64,000 nt of DNA, from positions 1 to 64,000 of the forward strand of contig NZ_JARWQD010000116.1 of the NCBI RefSeq assembly GCF_029869545.1, given 5' to 3'. Position 1 is the first letter of the stretch; each line of letters opens with the position of its first letter. The DNA is from Nocardia wallacei (GTDB lineage Bacteria > Actinomycetota > Actinomycetes > Mycobacteriales > Mycobacteriaceae). The position numbers and the translations under genes are program-made. This document shows, one piece after another, positions 25,964 through 35,449 of this stretch. Under the pieces are notes generated by a model. That model was not told the origin of the DNA. It saw only the letters and a program-made list of their open reading frames with translations, and did not search any database.

Positions 25964-27547
25964 GTGAACGCACCCGGGACGGACACTGTCGAGATTGCCC
26001 GGTGGACCAGGGCCGAGTGGTGGATGCTGACGGTGTCGTGCCTGGCGGTGGCGCTGGTCGTCGCGGCGATGGCGGCGTTGTATTCGGCGTTGCCGCAGAT
26101 CGCTGTCGCGACCGGGGCGACGCAAGCCCAGCTGACCTGGATCGTCGACGGCTACACACTGGTGCTGGCGTGTTTGGTGCTTCCCGCCGGAGCCGTCGGT
26201 GACCGCTACGGGCGCCGCGTGGTGCTGGTGGCGGGGCTGGCGGTGTTCGCCGCCGCCTCGGCGCTGCCGCTGTTGCTGGACGAGCCGTTGTGGCTGATCG
26301 CGGGGCGGGCACTGGCCGGGGCGGGCGCGGCGCTGGTGATGCCCTCGACGTTGTCGATCCTGACCGCGGGGTTCACGCCCGCTCTTCGCGGCCGGGCGGT
26401 GGGGATATGGGCCGGGGTCGCCGGATCCGGGGGCGTCCTGGGGATCCTCGGTGCCGGGGTGCTGCTCGAACGATGGTCGTGGCCCTCGGTGTTCGTCGGG
26501 TTGACCGTGGCCGGGACGGTGCTGGCGATGCTGGCGTGCACCATCGCCGAATCCCGCCAGCGGGAGCATCCGCCGGTGGACTGGATCGGCGCAGTGGCCG
26601 TCGCGGTGGCGGTCGCGGCGATCGTGTTCGCCGCGATCGAGGTCCCCGCACGCGGCTGGGCCGACCCGCTCGTCGCCATCACGGCTGGGGTCGGTGCGAC
26701 CGCGAGCGTGGTGTTCGTGGTCGTCGAGTTGCGGTCGGCCGCGCCGCTGCTGGACGTGCGGTTGTTCGCCCGCCGTGGTTTCGGTGCCGGGTCGCTGTCG
26801 GTGACCATCCAGTTCCTGGTGACCTTCGGCGTGTTCCTGCTGCTGGTGCAGTACCTGCAGCTGATCCTCGGTTATGGCCCGCTGGCCTCGGCGCTGGGGC
26901 TGGCACCGATGGCGGTGCCGCTGGTGGTGATCTCGGTGTTCGCGCCGTGGCTGTCGAGCCGGGTCGGGTTGCGGGTGATGACCGTGACCGGCCTGCTCAC
27001 CATCGCCGCCGGGCTGGTGGAGGTGAGCCGGTTGACCGTCGCCGCGCACTACCTCGATCTGCTGTGGCCGCTGCTGATCATGAGCGCGGGCCTGGGGTTG
27101 TGCACCGCCCCGGCGACCTATGCCATCGTCGCCGACACCCCCGAGGCCAAACACGGGGTCGCCGCCGCGGTCAACGACGCCGCCCGCGAGATCGGCGCCG
27201 CGATCGGGATCGCCGTGGCGGGCAGCGTGCTCGCCGCCGGCTATACCCACCACATCGCGCCCGCCCTGCCCCGGCTGCCCGAGCCCGCCCGCGGGCCGGT
27301 CGCCGATTCCCCGGCCGCCGCCCTGGAGGTCGCCGACCAGGCCGGACCGGTAGCCCGGCCGCTGGCCGAGTTCGCCAAGACCGCGTTCGTGCACGGCAGC
27401 GGCCAGGCCGCGCTCGCACTGGCCGCCCTCACCACCGCCGGAGCGATAGTGCTGGCAATCCTCGCCCCCGGCCGCACACCACGCCCGCACACGTCGACCC
27501 CCTCCCCCGCAAACACCTCCCCTCCTCGCGAAAGACGCCCGTCATGA
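25964..27547 (+). CDS. MFS multidrug exporter, DHA2 (14-TM) family
   Basis: 527-aa membrane transporter with 14 predicted helices. The first-loop motif is GDRYGRRVVL, and the DHA2 features GYTLVLACLVLPAGAVGDR and DAAREIGAAIGIAVAGSVL are present. It exports drugs or metabolites by proton exchange. I take the GTG at 25964; a GTG at 25958 falls within the GGGAGG ribosome site. Its TGA overlaps the following USP gene by four bases. Confidence 0.9.
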   Translation: MNAPGTDTVEIARWTRAEWWMLTVSCLAVALVVAAMAALYSALPQIAVATGATQAQLTWIVDGYTLVLACLVLPAGAVGDRYGRRVVLVAGLAVFAAASALPLLLDEPLWLIAGRALAGAGAALVMPSTLSILTAGFTPALRGRAVGIWAGVAGSGGVLGILGAGVLLERWSWPSVFVGLTVAGTVLAMLACTIAESRQREHPPVDWIGAVAVAVAVAAIVFAAIEVPARGWADPLVAITAGVGATASVVFVVVELRSAAPLLDVRLFARRGFGAGSLSVTIQFLVTFGVFLLLVQYLQLILGYGPLASALGLAPMAVPLVVISVFAPWLSSRVGLRVMTVTGLLTIAAGLVEVSRLTVAAHYLDLLWPLLIMSAGLGLCTAPATYAIVADTPEAKHGVAAAVNDAAREIGAAIGIAVAGSVLAAGYTHHIAPALPRLPEPARGPVADSPAAALEVADQAGPVARPLAEFAKTAFVHGSGQAALALAALTTAGAIVLAILAPGRTPRPHTSTPSPANTSPPRERRPS

Positions 27548-27993
27548 CGGCCTACCGCACGATCATCGTCGACACCGACGGATCCGACCACTCCTACCGC
27601 GTGGTCGATCACGCGGCAGAACTCGCCCACGCCACCCACGCCCGACTCCTGATCATCGGCGCCCACCACCCCATCGACCAACGCGCACTCGGAGTCGACC
27701 TCGACCGGCTCGGACCCGACACCTACCGGCTGTGCGGCACCACCCCCACCGACGCCATCCTGCGCACCGCCCACCAGCACGCCCTCGCCCACGGCGCCAC
27801 TGACATCGAGACCCACATCCTGCCCGAACCCACCCTCCCCGCACTGCTACACCTGGCCACCACCACCGCCGCCGACCTCATCGTCACCGCCAACCCCCAC
27901 CGCTCACCACTGCTGGCCCGGCTACTACCCACCCCACCGATCCAACTCGCCCGCAAAACCCACTGCGACATCCTCATCGCCACCACCCGGTAG
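27544..27993 (+). CDS. Universal stress protein (UspA) domain protein
   Basis: 149-aa single UspA domain, starting at the ATGA overlap with the MFS gene. The N-terminal strand TIIVDTDGSDHSYRVVDHAAELA and C-terminal strand CDILIATT fit the fold. The ATP-binding GxxGx9GS pattern near the end is replaced by NPHRSPLLARLLPTPPIQLA, so it is probably a non-ATP-binding type. Operon pairing of a USP with an exporter suggests a stress-linked role. Confidence 0.82.
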   Translation: MTAYRTIIVDTDGSDHSYRVVDHAAELAHATHARLLIIGAHHPIDQRALGVDLDRLGPDTYRLCGTTPTDAILRTAHQHALAHGATDIETHILPEPTLPALLHLATTTAADLIVTANPHRSPLLARLLPTPPIQLARKTHCDILIATTR

Positions 27994-28046
27994 ACACACA
28001 CCCGCCGAAAGCGCCCATGACCGAGCACATATCCGGGGCACCAGAC

Positions 28047-28775
28047 TCACCGGGCCTCCATGGGTGGGTGGGACCCGCGGGAGATCCCGTCGGGCTGGGC
28101 GCGGCTGGTGGGTGTGTCGGTGAAAGCGTCAGCGATCATCACGTGGGGGCGCTCGAAGATCAGCGGCCCATAGGTGTGGCGAAGGTCGATCAGGATCGCG
28201 TTCAAGGGCAGGTCGTCGAAGACGCCGCGCTCGCGGACGTACTCCATATGCTGGGATCCGTCGGCGGTGTAGGCGTGCAGGAGTGCATCGCGATCGCCGT
28301 CGAAATCCACCGGCGGCACACCGAAACGCGCGCACAACTCGCTGTTGAACGCGGGCGTCGCCTTCAACCACCGGCCGCCGACATAGAGGAGGCTGTAACC
28401 GTGATAGACGAACAGGTCGGTGCCACCCATGAGCGCTCGCAACGATTCGGTCTGCAAATGATTGCGGACGTCAGCGAAGCCCAGCACCGCCGGGATCCCT
28501 GCCGCACGGCACACTGCGGTCAAGAGCACCGCCTTCGGCACGCAATAGGCACGCCCTGCCTCGAGGACGAAGCTCGCTCGATAGTGGGCAGGATCGTCCG
28601 ACACCGTGTAGGGGTCGTACCAGACCTGGTCGCGTACGGCGGCGAAGAGGCGCTTCGCCTTGTCCCGGTCGGTGCTCGCGTCACCAATCGCGGCGGCGGT
28701 GAACGCCCGGACGGACTCGTGCTCGATATCCAGGAAGTCGGTCGCCCCCAAGAACGTCATCGGTGCCTGATTCAT
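28047..28775 (-). CDS. Transglutaminase-like cysteine protease-fold protein
   Basis: 242-aa protein of the transglutaminase-like superfamily. The Cys is in RAYCVPKAVLLTAVCRAAGIPA and the His in FVYHGYSLLYV. The third catalytic position, normally Asp in WVxVDPT, reads WLKATPAFN, so the usual triad is changed. ATG 28775 overlaps the P450 stop by four bases; an upstream start would run deeper into the P450. It is the last gene of the five-gene CYP153 operon, an unusual association. Confidence 0.8.
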   Translation of the reverse strand: MNQAPMTFLGATDFLDIEHESVRAFTAAAIGDASTDRDKAKRLFAAVRDQVWYDPYTVSDDPAHYRASFVLEAGRAYCVPKAVLLTAVCRAAGIPAVLGFADVRNHLQTESLRALMGGTDLFVYHGYSLLYVGGRWLKATPAFNSELCARFGVPPVDFDGDRDALLHAYTADGSQHMEYVRERGVFDDLPLNAILIDLRHTYGPLIFERPHVMIADAFTDTPTSRAQPDGISRGSHPPMEAR

Positions 28776-30232
28776 CTGCGCTCCAGTGTGATAGGCAATC
28801 CGTCGACAGGAATGGGGAGCGAGGTGTTGTCCCATCGGGCCTCATACTGGTCGGGGACCGTCCAGGTATAGGTGCTCAGCATATAGTGCAGGATCGCCTT
28901 GACCTCAAGGGTGCCGAAGTGCAGGCCGATGCACTTGTGCACCCCTCCTCCGAAGGGGATCCACCCGAGGCGGTGATTCTGGTCCTCACGCCGCGGCTCG
29001 CTGAAGCGGTCAGGATCGAAGGTGTCGGGGTCGGTCCAGCACGACTCGTCGAAGTGGTTCACCGCCGGAGCCACGGCCACCAGGGTGTCCGCCGGGATGT
29101 GGTGTCCGGCAATCTCCACGTCCTCGACCGTCTTGCGCATCACGATCGGCACGGGTGCCACCAGCCGCAGCGTCTCCTTGATCACCAGGTCCAGCGTCGT
29201 CAGCGACTCCAGGTCGCCTATGTCCGGGCGGCGTCCACCCAGCTGGTCGGACTCGGCCCGAGCCCGTTCCTGCCAGACCGGGTGCTTGGCGAGGAAGTAG
29301 ACAGCTGCGGTGGTGGTGATGGTCGAGGTGTCGTGGGCCGCCATCATCAAGAAGATCATGTGGTTGACGACGTCCTCATCTGTGAACGCCTCACCCTCGG
29401 CGGTACGGGCATGGCACAACCCAGCAAACAGGTCGTCTCCGTGACCGCTTCGAGCCGCTGGCAGGTGCCGGGTGAAGTAGTCCTCCAGGAGCGCGCGCCC
29501 ACGGACTCCGGCTCGCCACCGAGTCCCTGGCAGCGGGAAACGGATGATCGAACTGGCCGCACGCACGGTGGCCACGAAGGCGTTGTTGATGGCCTCAGTG
29601 TCCTCGCTACCTCCCCGATCTGCCATGAAGACCTTCGTTGCGACGTCCAGGGTCAGGGCCTTCAGCAGTGGGTAGATGCGCGTGGAACGGCCAGCTGTCC
29701 ACCCGAGGACACTGGCCTCCAGCGTCGGGCCGAGTTGGTCGACGTAGCCGGCGAGCCGGTCGCGGGTGAATGCCTCCTGCATGATCCGCCGATGCATCCT
29801 GTGCTCATCGAAGCTCATCAGCATCAGGCCCCGGTGAAAGAAGGCATCGATGAGATAGGTCCACCCGTCCTGGGAGAATGACTTCGCCCTGGTCGTCAGC
29901 GCCTCCTGTGTGGCATCCGGGCCGGCGATCACCACTATTTTCGTGCCGAAGGCGCCCATCCACGAGACAGGTCCGAGCCGCCGGTACCTGGCCCGAGTGA
30001 AGTCGGAGCCGAACCGGATGTAGTCCAGGGTATGACCGAGCAGTGGCAGGCCCGCGGTCCCTCGGACCGGCTCGAGGTCGGACCCCGCCGGGGGCGAGGC
30101 GAGCTCGCGGACCGGCCACTGGTCACTGGCCCCCAGCAGGGCTGCGTCGACCCGGTTCGGCAGCGGCGCCAAGAGGACCGACGAGAGCCGCTCACGACCC
30201 TTTGCCAGCGGGAGCTGGATGACATTCGTCAC
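28772..30232 (-). CDS. Cytochrome P450 (second P450 of operon)
   Basis: 486-aa P450. I-helix AAHDTST (about residues 295-301), ExxR motif ETLR, and heme loop FGGGVHKCIG with Cys434. It resembles the membrane-active sterol/fatty-acid P450 lineage (CYP136/CYP120-like) more than the soluble CYP153, but subfamily is uncertain. It follows the ferredoxin reductase by 66 bases and overlaps the transglutaminase-like gene by four bases, so both P450s may share the same electron-transfer proteins. Confidence 0.88.
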   Translation of the reverse strand: MTNVIQLPLAKGRERLSSVLLAPLPNRVDAALLGASDQWPVRELASPPAGSDLEPVRGTAGLPLLGHTLDYIRFGSDFTRARYRRLGPVSWMGAFGTKIVVIAGPDATQEALTTRAKSFSQDGWTYLIDAFFHRGLMLMSFDEHRMHRRIMQEAFTRDRLAGYVDQLGPTLEASVLGWTAGRSTRIYPLLKALTLDVATKVFMADRGGSEDTEAINNAFVATVRAASSIIRFPLPGTRWRAGVRGRALLEDYFTRHLPAARSGHGDDLFAGLCHARTAEGEAFTDEDVVNHMIFLMMAAHDTSTITTTAAVYFLAKHPVWQERARAESDQLGGRRPDIGDLESLTTLDLVIKETLRLVAPVPIVMRKTVEDVEIAGHHIPADTLVAVAPAVNHFDESCWTDPDTFDPDRFSEPRREDQNHRLGWIPFGGGVHKCIGLHFGTLEVKAILHYMLSTYTWTVPDQYEARWDNTSLPIPVDGLPITLERR

Positions 30233-30298
30233 TGACGTTCCTTTCCGAAATGCGGGCCCGCACTCGCTGTGGTCGTACCACCCCGAGGATCCGTCACC

Positions 30299-31501
30299 TC
30301 AAGCCGAGCCGGAGAGCACCAGTTCGGCCCGGTCGATGGGGAGCTGCTGCGTGATGACCCGCTTGCTGAACATGAAGTCGCGGGGACGGTTGATGCAGTC
30401 GGCGGCTATGAGCTCGCCCGCACGGAGGTAGAAGCAGGTGAAGTCGCGGTCCCGGGTCGGGTCGCCGCTGAGGACGACTTCGTCGTACCCGGTGTTGAGC
30501 CCGGCGATCTGGAGCTTGAGGTTGTATTGATCTGACCAGAACCACGGAAGCGCCGCTATCTTTTTGGGTTTCCCGCAGACGGTCGCGGCGGCAACCTTGG
30601 CCTGTTCGCCTGCGCTCGGCACGGACTCCAGGCGTATGCGACGACCGTAACGGGCCATGTTGTGGCTGGCGCAGTCCCCAGCGGCCACGATGTCGGCGTC
30701 GCTCGTCCTGGTCTGGTCGTCGATCACGACGCCGTTGTCCACGACCAGACCCGCGGCGGCGGCGAGCTCGGTGTTCGGCTCAACGCCGATGCCGACAATG
30801 ACGAGGTCGGCGGGAATTGATTGGCCGCCGACCAGGACCACTTCGCGGACCCGGCTGTCGCCGGACAGAGCCGCGACCAGCGCGCCCGTCCGGATGTTGA
30901 CGCCATTCTCCCGGTGGATGCGGTCGAAGAACGCCGATACCTGTGGGGCGGTGACCCGTTGGAGGACACGCTCGGTCGCCTCGAGCACTGTGACCTCCAG
31001 ACCCAGTGCACGCAACGAGGCGGCCGTCTCCAGTCCGATATAGCCGCCGCCGACGATCACGGCCCGATGCCCGGCGCTGGTGGCCTCTCGGATCATCTCG
31101 ACGTCCGCGGCGGTGCGTAGGTAGTAGACTCCGGCCAGGTCGGCTCCCGGGGCGGAAAGCCGACGAGGGCGGGCTCCAGTGCACAGCGCGAGCTTGTCGT
31201 AGGGCAGCGCGTCGCCGGTGCTCAGTGCGAGGTGACCAGCCGAGCGGTCTATCGCCTCCACCGTCGCATGCAGGGGTTGGATTCGTTGCTTGGCGTAGAA
31301 TTCGGCGCTACGGATCGCGAGTTCATCGAGTGTGGTCTTCCCGGCCAGGTAGGCCTTCGACAGCGGCGGGCGCTGGTAGGGCAGCGCCGACTCCTCTCCA
31401 ATCAGGACGATCTCGCCGGTCCACCCTTCCTGGCGCAGACTGGCCGCCAGTTGGGCCCCGGCATGCCCGGACCCGACGATGAGGGCTCGCTGCAAGCTCA
31501 T
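30299..31501 (-). CDS. Ferredoxin reductase (FAD, NAD-dependent)
   Basis: 400-aa rubredoxin/ferredoxin reductase type. The FAD-binding GSGHAG is at about residues 10-15, the NAD-binding GGGYIGLE near 150-157, and the second FAD motif ADIVAAGDCA near 270-279. It delivers electrons from NAD(P)H to the operon's 2Fe-2S ferredoxin and then to the P450s. ATG 31501 overlaps the CYP153 stop by four bases. Confidence 0.92.
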   Translation of the reverse strand: MSLQRALIVGSGHAGAQLAASLRQEGWTGEIVLIGEESALPYQRPPLSKAYLAGKTTLDELAIRSAEFYAKQRIQPLHATVEAIDRSAGHLALSTGDALPYDKLALCTGARPRRLSAPGADLAGVYYLRTAADVEMIREATSAGHRAVIVGGGYIGLETAASLRALGLEVTVLEATERVLQRVTAPQVSAFFDRIHRENGVNIRTGALVAALSGDSRVREVVLVGGQSIPADLVIVGIGVEPNTELAAAAGLVVDNGVVIDDQTRTSDADIVAAGDCASHNMARYGRRIRLESVPSAGEQAKVAAATVCGKPKKIAALPWFWSDQYNLKLQIAGLNTGYDEVVLSGDPTRDRDFTCFYLRAGELIAADCINRPRDFMFSKRVITQQLPIDRAELVLSGSA

Positions 31502-32889
31502 GCGCCGGCTTTCGGAGTGAGGCGGACCATCATCTTGCTGATTCCCCGCACGAAGTTGGACTGCACGTACTCTGGCTCTCCGACCACCTCGATGTTCTCG
31601 AAACGAGGCAGCAACTCCTCCCAGAGGATCCGTAGCTGCAGCTCGGCCAGCCGGTTGCCCATACAGCGGTGGACACCGAAGCCGAAGGCGATGTGGTTGC
31701 GGGCGTTGGACCGGTCGATGACGAACTCGTCGGGCCGTTCGAACACGCGCTCGTCGCGATTGCCCGAGGCATACCACATCACCACCTTGTCGCCCTTGCG
31801 GATGAACTGGCCGTTCAGCATGGTGTCTGCCTTGGCGATCCGGCGCATATAGGCCAGCGGGGTTTGCCACCGGATGATCTCCGAGACCATGTTGGGGATC
31901 AGACCGGGGTTCGCCTTCAGCTTGTCGAACTGGTCAGGGAAGCGGTTCAATGCAAGTACACCGCCGCTCATCGAGTTCCGGGTCGTGTCATTGCCTCCGA
32001 CGATCAGCAACACGAGGTTGCCCAAGAACTCCATCGGGCGGTCGATCAGATCCTTGGTGTCCTCGTTGCTCTGCAGCATCGTGATCAGATCGAAGCCGGG
32101 CTCCTCCCCGGCAGCTGTCCGGGCCGCCTTGTCGTGCCATAGCGCGCTGAGACCTTGCGCCATGTCGCGCATGCCGCGGAATATCTCGTCATTGTCCGAG
32201 GGGCCGCCGTTGGCTTGCTCCAGCGACGTCGCGAGATCTGACCAGTAGACGAGCTTGCGCCGCTGGTCGTACGGGAAGTCCAAGAGGGTCGCAAGCATCC
32301 GAGCGGTCAACTCGATCGAAACGTTCTGCACCCAGTCGAACGGCTGATCCACCGGCAGGTTGTCCAGCACCTCCTGGACGCGCGAACGAATCAGGCCCTC
32401 CATCTCACGCAGATTCTTCGGTGCGACCACCCCTTGGACCGCGGCCCGCTGCGCGTCGTGGCGGGGCGGGTCCATCGCGATGAACATCTCGATATCGAGG
32501 AAACGAGGCGGGGTCCCAATGACGATGAGCGGCTCGGCGGAGAAGACCTCGTGGTTCTTGTCCACGGCCACAATGTCGGCGTGCCGCGTGACGGACCAGA
32601 ATGGACCGAACGGACTCTTCGGCTGATAGTGGACCGGGGCCTCGTTTCGCAGGCGCTCGAAGTAGGACTGCCAACGCCCCTGGCGATACAGGAAGGGATT
32701 GCTGAGGTCGATGTCGGCGAGCTCGACGTCCTCGACCGGCGGGATGGGCTTCTCGACGAAGAGCCTCGACCCGTTCGTTCCGGTCACCCATCGCCGGGTC
32801 CTGTCGTACAGATGTGCGCCTTGGATCTGCAGCCCCATCGGAATAGTCGACTGAACCTTGGCGGTGATTGCTCCAGGAATCTTCATCAC
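31498..32889 (-). CDS. CYP153-family alkane/fatty-acid omega-hydroxylase
   Basis: 463-aa soluble P450. The family pattern MDPPRHDAQRAAVQGVVAP (about 140-158), FDWVQNVSIELTARMLATL, I-helix GGNDTTRNS, and heme loop FGFGVHRCMG with Cys409 fit CYP153. CYP153 enzymes hydroxylate medium-chain n-alkanes or fatty acids at the terminal carbon. The gene lies between ferredoxin and ferredoxin reductase, forming a complete three-component monooxygenase with an AraC regulator opposite, as in alkane-degrading actinobacteria. Confidence 0.92.
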   Translation of the reverse strand: MMKIPGAITAKVQSTIPMGLQIQGAHLYDRTRRWVTGTNGSRLFVEKPIPPVEDVELADIDLSNPFLYRQGRWQSYFERLRNEAPVHYQPKSPFGPFWSVTRHADIVAVDKNHEVFSAEPLIVIGTPPRFLDIEMFIAMDPPRHDAQRAAVQGVVAPKNLREMEGLIRSRVQEVLDNLPVDQPFDWVQNVSIELTARMLATLLDFPYDQRRKLVYWSDLATSLEQANGGPSDNDEIFRGMRDMAQGLSALWHDKAARTAAGEEPGFDLITMLQSNEDTKDLIDRPMEFLGNLVLLIVGGNDTTRNSMSGGVLALNRFPDQFDKLKANPGLIPNMVSEIIRWQTPLAYMRRIAKADTMLNGQFIRKGDKVVMWYASGNRDERVFERPDEFVIDRSNARNHIAFGFGVHRCMGNRLAELQLRILWEELLPRFENIEVVGEPEYVQSNFVRGISKMMVRLTPKAGA

Positions 32890-32911
32890 GGCTTACCTGT
32901 CTCTCTCGTCG

Positions 32912-33232
32912 TCACATCTGAAACTCAGGCGTTTGGACGATCAAGCCGTCCCACGCCGCCGAGGCCACCATCTGGCAGGACAGCCGGGAGGTCGGCTGGC
33001 GCTCGGGGTTCATCGCGAGCATCTCCTCCTCGGCTGCGCCGGAGAGCCCCACCTGCTCGGACCATTGCGGATCGACGATCACATGGCAGGTGCCGCACGC
33101 GGCCTCGCCTCCGCAGTCGCCGTCGATGCCGGGCACCCCATTGTTGGTTGCGACCTGCATCAGCGACTGACCTTCCTCAAGAGGCACCTCATGCTTCTCG
33201 CCGTCGTGGGAGACAAAGGTGACAACTGCCAT
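32912..33232 (-). CDS. 2Fe-2S ferredoxin of the CYP153 system
   Basis: 106-aa putidaredoxin-type ferredoxin. Cluster ligands are in CGGEAACGTC (three Cys in a Cx5Cx2C pattern, about residues 40-49) and SCQM near 85. It carries electrons from the reductase to CYP153. I take ATG 33232; upstream in-frame sequence belongs to the promoter and the antisense of the AraC gene. It is the first gene of the operon. Confidence 0.93.
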   Translation of the reverse strand: MAVVTFVSHDGEKHEVPLEEGQSLMQVATNNGVPGIDGDCGGEAACGTCHVIVDPQWSEQVGLSGAAEEEMLAMNPERQPTSRLSCQMVASAAWDGLIVQTPEFQM

Positions 33233-33349
33233 AGCCAGCTCCTGATACGTAGTCCTCAATGTGAACACTTGGTAAAAGTCTTGTCGAAAATGAGCGCTTG
33301 GACTATGTTCAACGAAGTCAGAAACTTGTGAGTTTGGCTCAGTGAGGCG
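33233..33349. promoter_or_regulatory. Divergent promoter of CYP153 operon and AraC gene
   Basis: 117-base region. Two direct copies of a YACTTGG/YGCTTGG-like element occur at 33267-33273 (CACTTGG) and 33296-33302 (CGCTTGG), 29 bases apart, which is about three helical turns. Direct repeats at this spacing are typical of AraC-family sites. The region is clearly more AT-rich than the genes beside it. Confidence 0.4.
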
Positions 33350-34375
33350 ATGGTGAACCTCAGTGACGAGGGTGTGCCTCCGGTCGTGTTCGTGCAGTTG
33401 CTCGAGAGCCACGCGCTCGACCCGGGCGCCGTCGCACGGCTTCGCGGCATCATGGCTCGCGAAGGAACCGACGAGGCGACGCTGGTCCAGCGTGACGTCC
33501 AGGTCCCGGTGCGGTGGTTCCGGGAGGTCTACCCCGAACTGGATGTCGACCAGGCAACCCTGCTCGGCCTCGCGTTCGCTGAACAGGCCCAGTTGACGTC
33601 CTTCGGCCCGTTGAGTTTTCCGCTGGTCAGCGCAGGTTCGGTAGCCGAGATCGTGGAACTGCTCACCTTTCTGCCGTTGATTTCGACAGCACTCAGCCCA
33701 CAGTTCCATCCAGGTGAGCACGGCCTCACCGTCGGACTTACCGGACACACACGTGATCCGGCCCTGGACTGCCTCGTGGTCACCTACGGCGGGTCGGCAC
33801 TACTGCGACTGCTTGACATGCTCGCCGGAGAGGTACAGACCGTCACACTCCATCTGAGTTGGCCAGCGCCGGCCTTCCCGGCCGATCACGAGGACACGCT
33901 GGCCGGGCGCCTGTTCTTCGACGCTCCGATGTCATTCCTCCATATCCCTGCCGACACTCTCAACGAGGTCTGCCGGTTCTCCGATCCCGTCGCGTATCGA
34001 CTCGCCATCGTCGATCTGCAACGAACTCTCGACCAACGCAGCGGACCCACCTCGTTCTCGGAGAAGGTGAGACGGTTGCTGGAGAAGGATCCCGGACACA
34101 GAAGCAGCCAGTCGGTCGCACACGAGCTGTCGATATCCACCAGCACGCTCAAGCGGCGCCTCGCCGAGGAGGGGACCACCTTTCGCGAGTTGTGCCAGTC
34201 GTTCCTGCGCGAGCGCGCGATGCTGCGGCTACTCGACCGATCAGTGTCGGTGAGTGAGATCGCCACGGATCTCGGATACAGCGACCTCACCAACTTCTCA
34301 CACGCCTTCAAGCGATGGACCGGCCGTTCTCCGAGCGAATTTCGGCTGAGTTCGCCCGGCTCGTCGGGCTTGTGA
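33350..34375 (+). CDS. AraC-family regulator (OruR-like) of the CYP153 operon
   Basis: 341-aa regulator. The N-terminal about 190 residues form the Arabinose_bd/OruR-like sensory domain and the C-terminal double helix-turn-helix spans about 235-330 (SVAHELSISTSTLKRRLAEEG ... SVSEIATDLGYSDLTNFSHAFKRWTG). Regulators of this type activate CYP153 and alkB operons in the presence of alkanes. It is divergent to the ferredoxin gene. Inducer is inferred from context only. Confidence 0.88.
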   Translation: MVNLSDEGVPPVVFVQLLESHALDPGAVARLRGIMAREGTDEATLVQRDVQVPVRWFREVYPELDVDQATLLGLAFAEQAQLTSFGPLSFPLVSAGSVAEIVELLTFLPLISTALSPQFHPGEHGLTVGLTGHTRDPALDCLVVTYGGSALLRLLDMLAGEVQTVTLHLSWPAPAFPADHEDTLAGRLFFDAPMSFLHIPADTLNEVCRFSDPVAYRLAIVDLQRTLDQRSGPTSFSEKVRRLLEKDPGHRSSQSVAHELSISTSTLKRRLAEEGTTFRELCQSFLRERAMLRLLDRSVSVSEIATDLGYSDLTNFSHAFKRWTGRSPSEFRLSSPGSSGL

Positions 34376-34564
34376 GAAAACAACAACGCTGTAGCTCCTA
34401 ACACGGAGTAGCGCTCGGGCTGAGGTTGTCAGTCCCGGGCTGCAACTGCTCGGCGACGGCGGCCCGAGACTAATACAGGATCAGGTGACAGCTGGACAAC
34501 CGCGATCGCCTATGGGGCATCGGCAAACAACCAGAGGGTTACGGTGCGCCAGATTCGCTGCTCG

Positions 34565-34920
34565 GGTCAAGTGCGTTCGAGGTTGCATCTGGCACGATTT
34601 GCGTAATTGACCCATTCGAAATTGCTCGGGCGCTTGATAGCTGAAGATGTCGCGGGTGCTCTGATCTTGGATTGGTGGTTGTCTTGTTCCCGCATCTTGC
34701 CCAGTTGTCGATCGAGCGCGTAATGCATCCTGAGGCGTGTCGATGTCGGGATCCTGGACATGGCTGGTAATCCCGGCGGGCGTGTTCGGGTGATCTTGTT
34801 CGGAAGTTTTGCCGTACTTGGGTGATCTGGTGATCAGTGATGCTGATGCAGTAGTCGTGCGGGCTGTCGTTGCCGCCGCGATGGCGCGGTGTCCCGGATG
34901 CTGACAACATCCTGAAATCG
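34565..34920 (+). mobile_element. ISL3-type insertion-sequence end remnant (inverted copy A)
   Basis: Stretch of 34565-34700 is about 85% identical, in inverted orientation, to 36663-36800; it includes the shared words GCAAGATGCGGGAAC, AGATCAGAGCACCCGCGACA and TATCAAGCGCCCGAGC on the opposite strand. Read on the plus strand beyond it, 34820-34905 gives LGDLVISDADAVVVRAVVAA then MARCPGC, like the N-terminal zinc-finger start of ISL3 transposases, before a stop. The remaining bases up to the next gene are non-coding. This is a decayed element. Confidence 0.5.
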
Positions 34921-34999
34921 GCTACTACCGCCGTTCGGTCGGTCGAGCCGCATCTCCGCGCCCAGCCTCGGACAGCCCGGTCAGTGACAGATCAGTCGC

Positions 35000-35449
35000 T
35001 CACGTAGCGCGTCGTGGTCCGGCGCGGCGGCGGAGTCTGAGTCCGTCCCGGAAGTTGAGTGCCAGTAGCGTGATATTAACGGCGCCGGCGCACAGTTCGA
35101 TGGCTTGTACGAGGTAGAACGTGCCGCCGAACTCCGCTCGTGTCGCGAGCTGGTCGAGGTACAGCGCCGACGGGACGAGGACGAGGAGCCCGATAGCGCC
35201 GATGATCGGCATACGTCGCTTCTTGGTGAGGATCCGTGCATCGGTTGTCGGTCCTGCCATCGCGAATCCGGTTGCGCCGGTGGTGACGAGGGCGGGGACC
35301 AGAAGCAGGAAGCCCCAGGGGATCGCTTGTTTGACCACGGTGATCAGGTGCAGGGATCCGGTCAATTCCGTTGTGACGGTGGAGATCCAGAACGTGAAGG
35401 TTGTGAAGAGGGCAATCGTCGCGGTGACCGGATGAATACGTTTAGCCAT
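35000..35449 (-). CDS. Hypothetical membrane protein under MarR control
   Basis: 149-aa protein with four hydrophobic segments (about residues 8-28, 45-65, 80-98 and 110-130) and a basic tail. I do not recognise a named family; it resembles small actinobacterial DUF-type membrane proteins. It overlaps the marR gene end by eight bases and is therefore its operon partner, likely derepressed together. Confidence 0.75.
   Translation of the reverse strand: MAKRIHPVTATIALFTTFTFWISTVTTELTGSLHLITVVKQAIPWGFLLLVPALVTTGATGFAMAGPTTDARILTKKRRMPIIGAIGLLVLVPSALYLDQLATRAEFGGTFYLVQAIELCAGAVNITLLALNFRDGLRLRRRAGPRRAT

Noticed and set aside
25907-27490. 527-aa minus-strand reading opposite the MFS exporter
   Set aside because: His/Arg/Gly/Gln-rich composition typical of antisense to a GC-rich membrane-protein gene. 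The plus strand is a clear 14-helix transporter.
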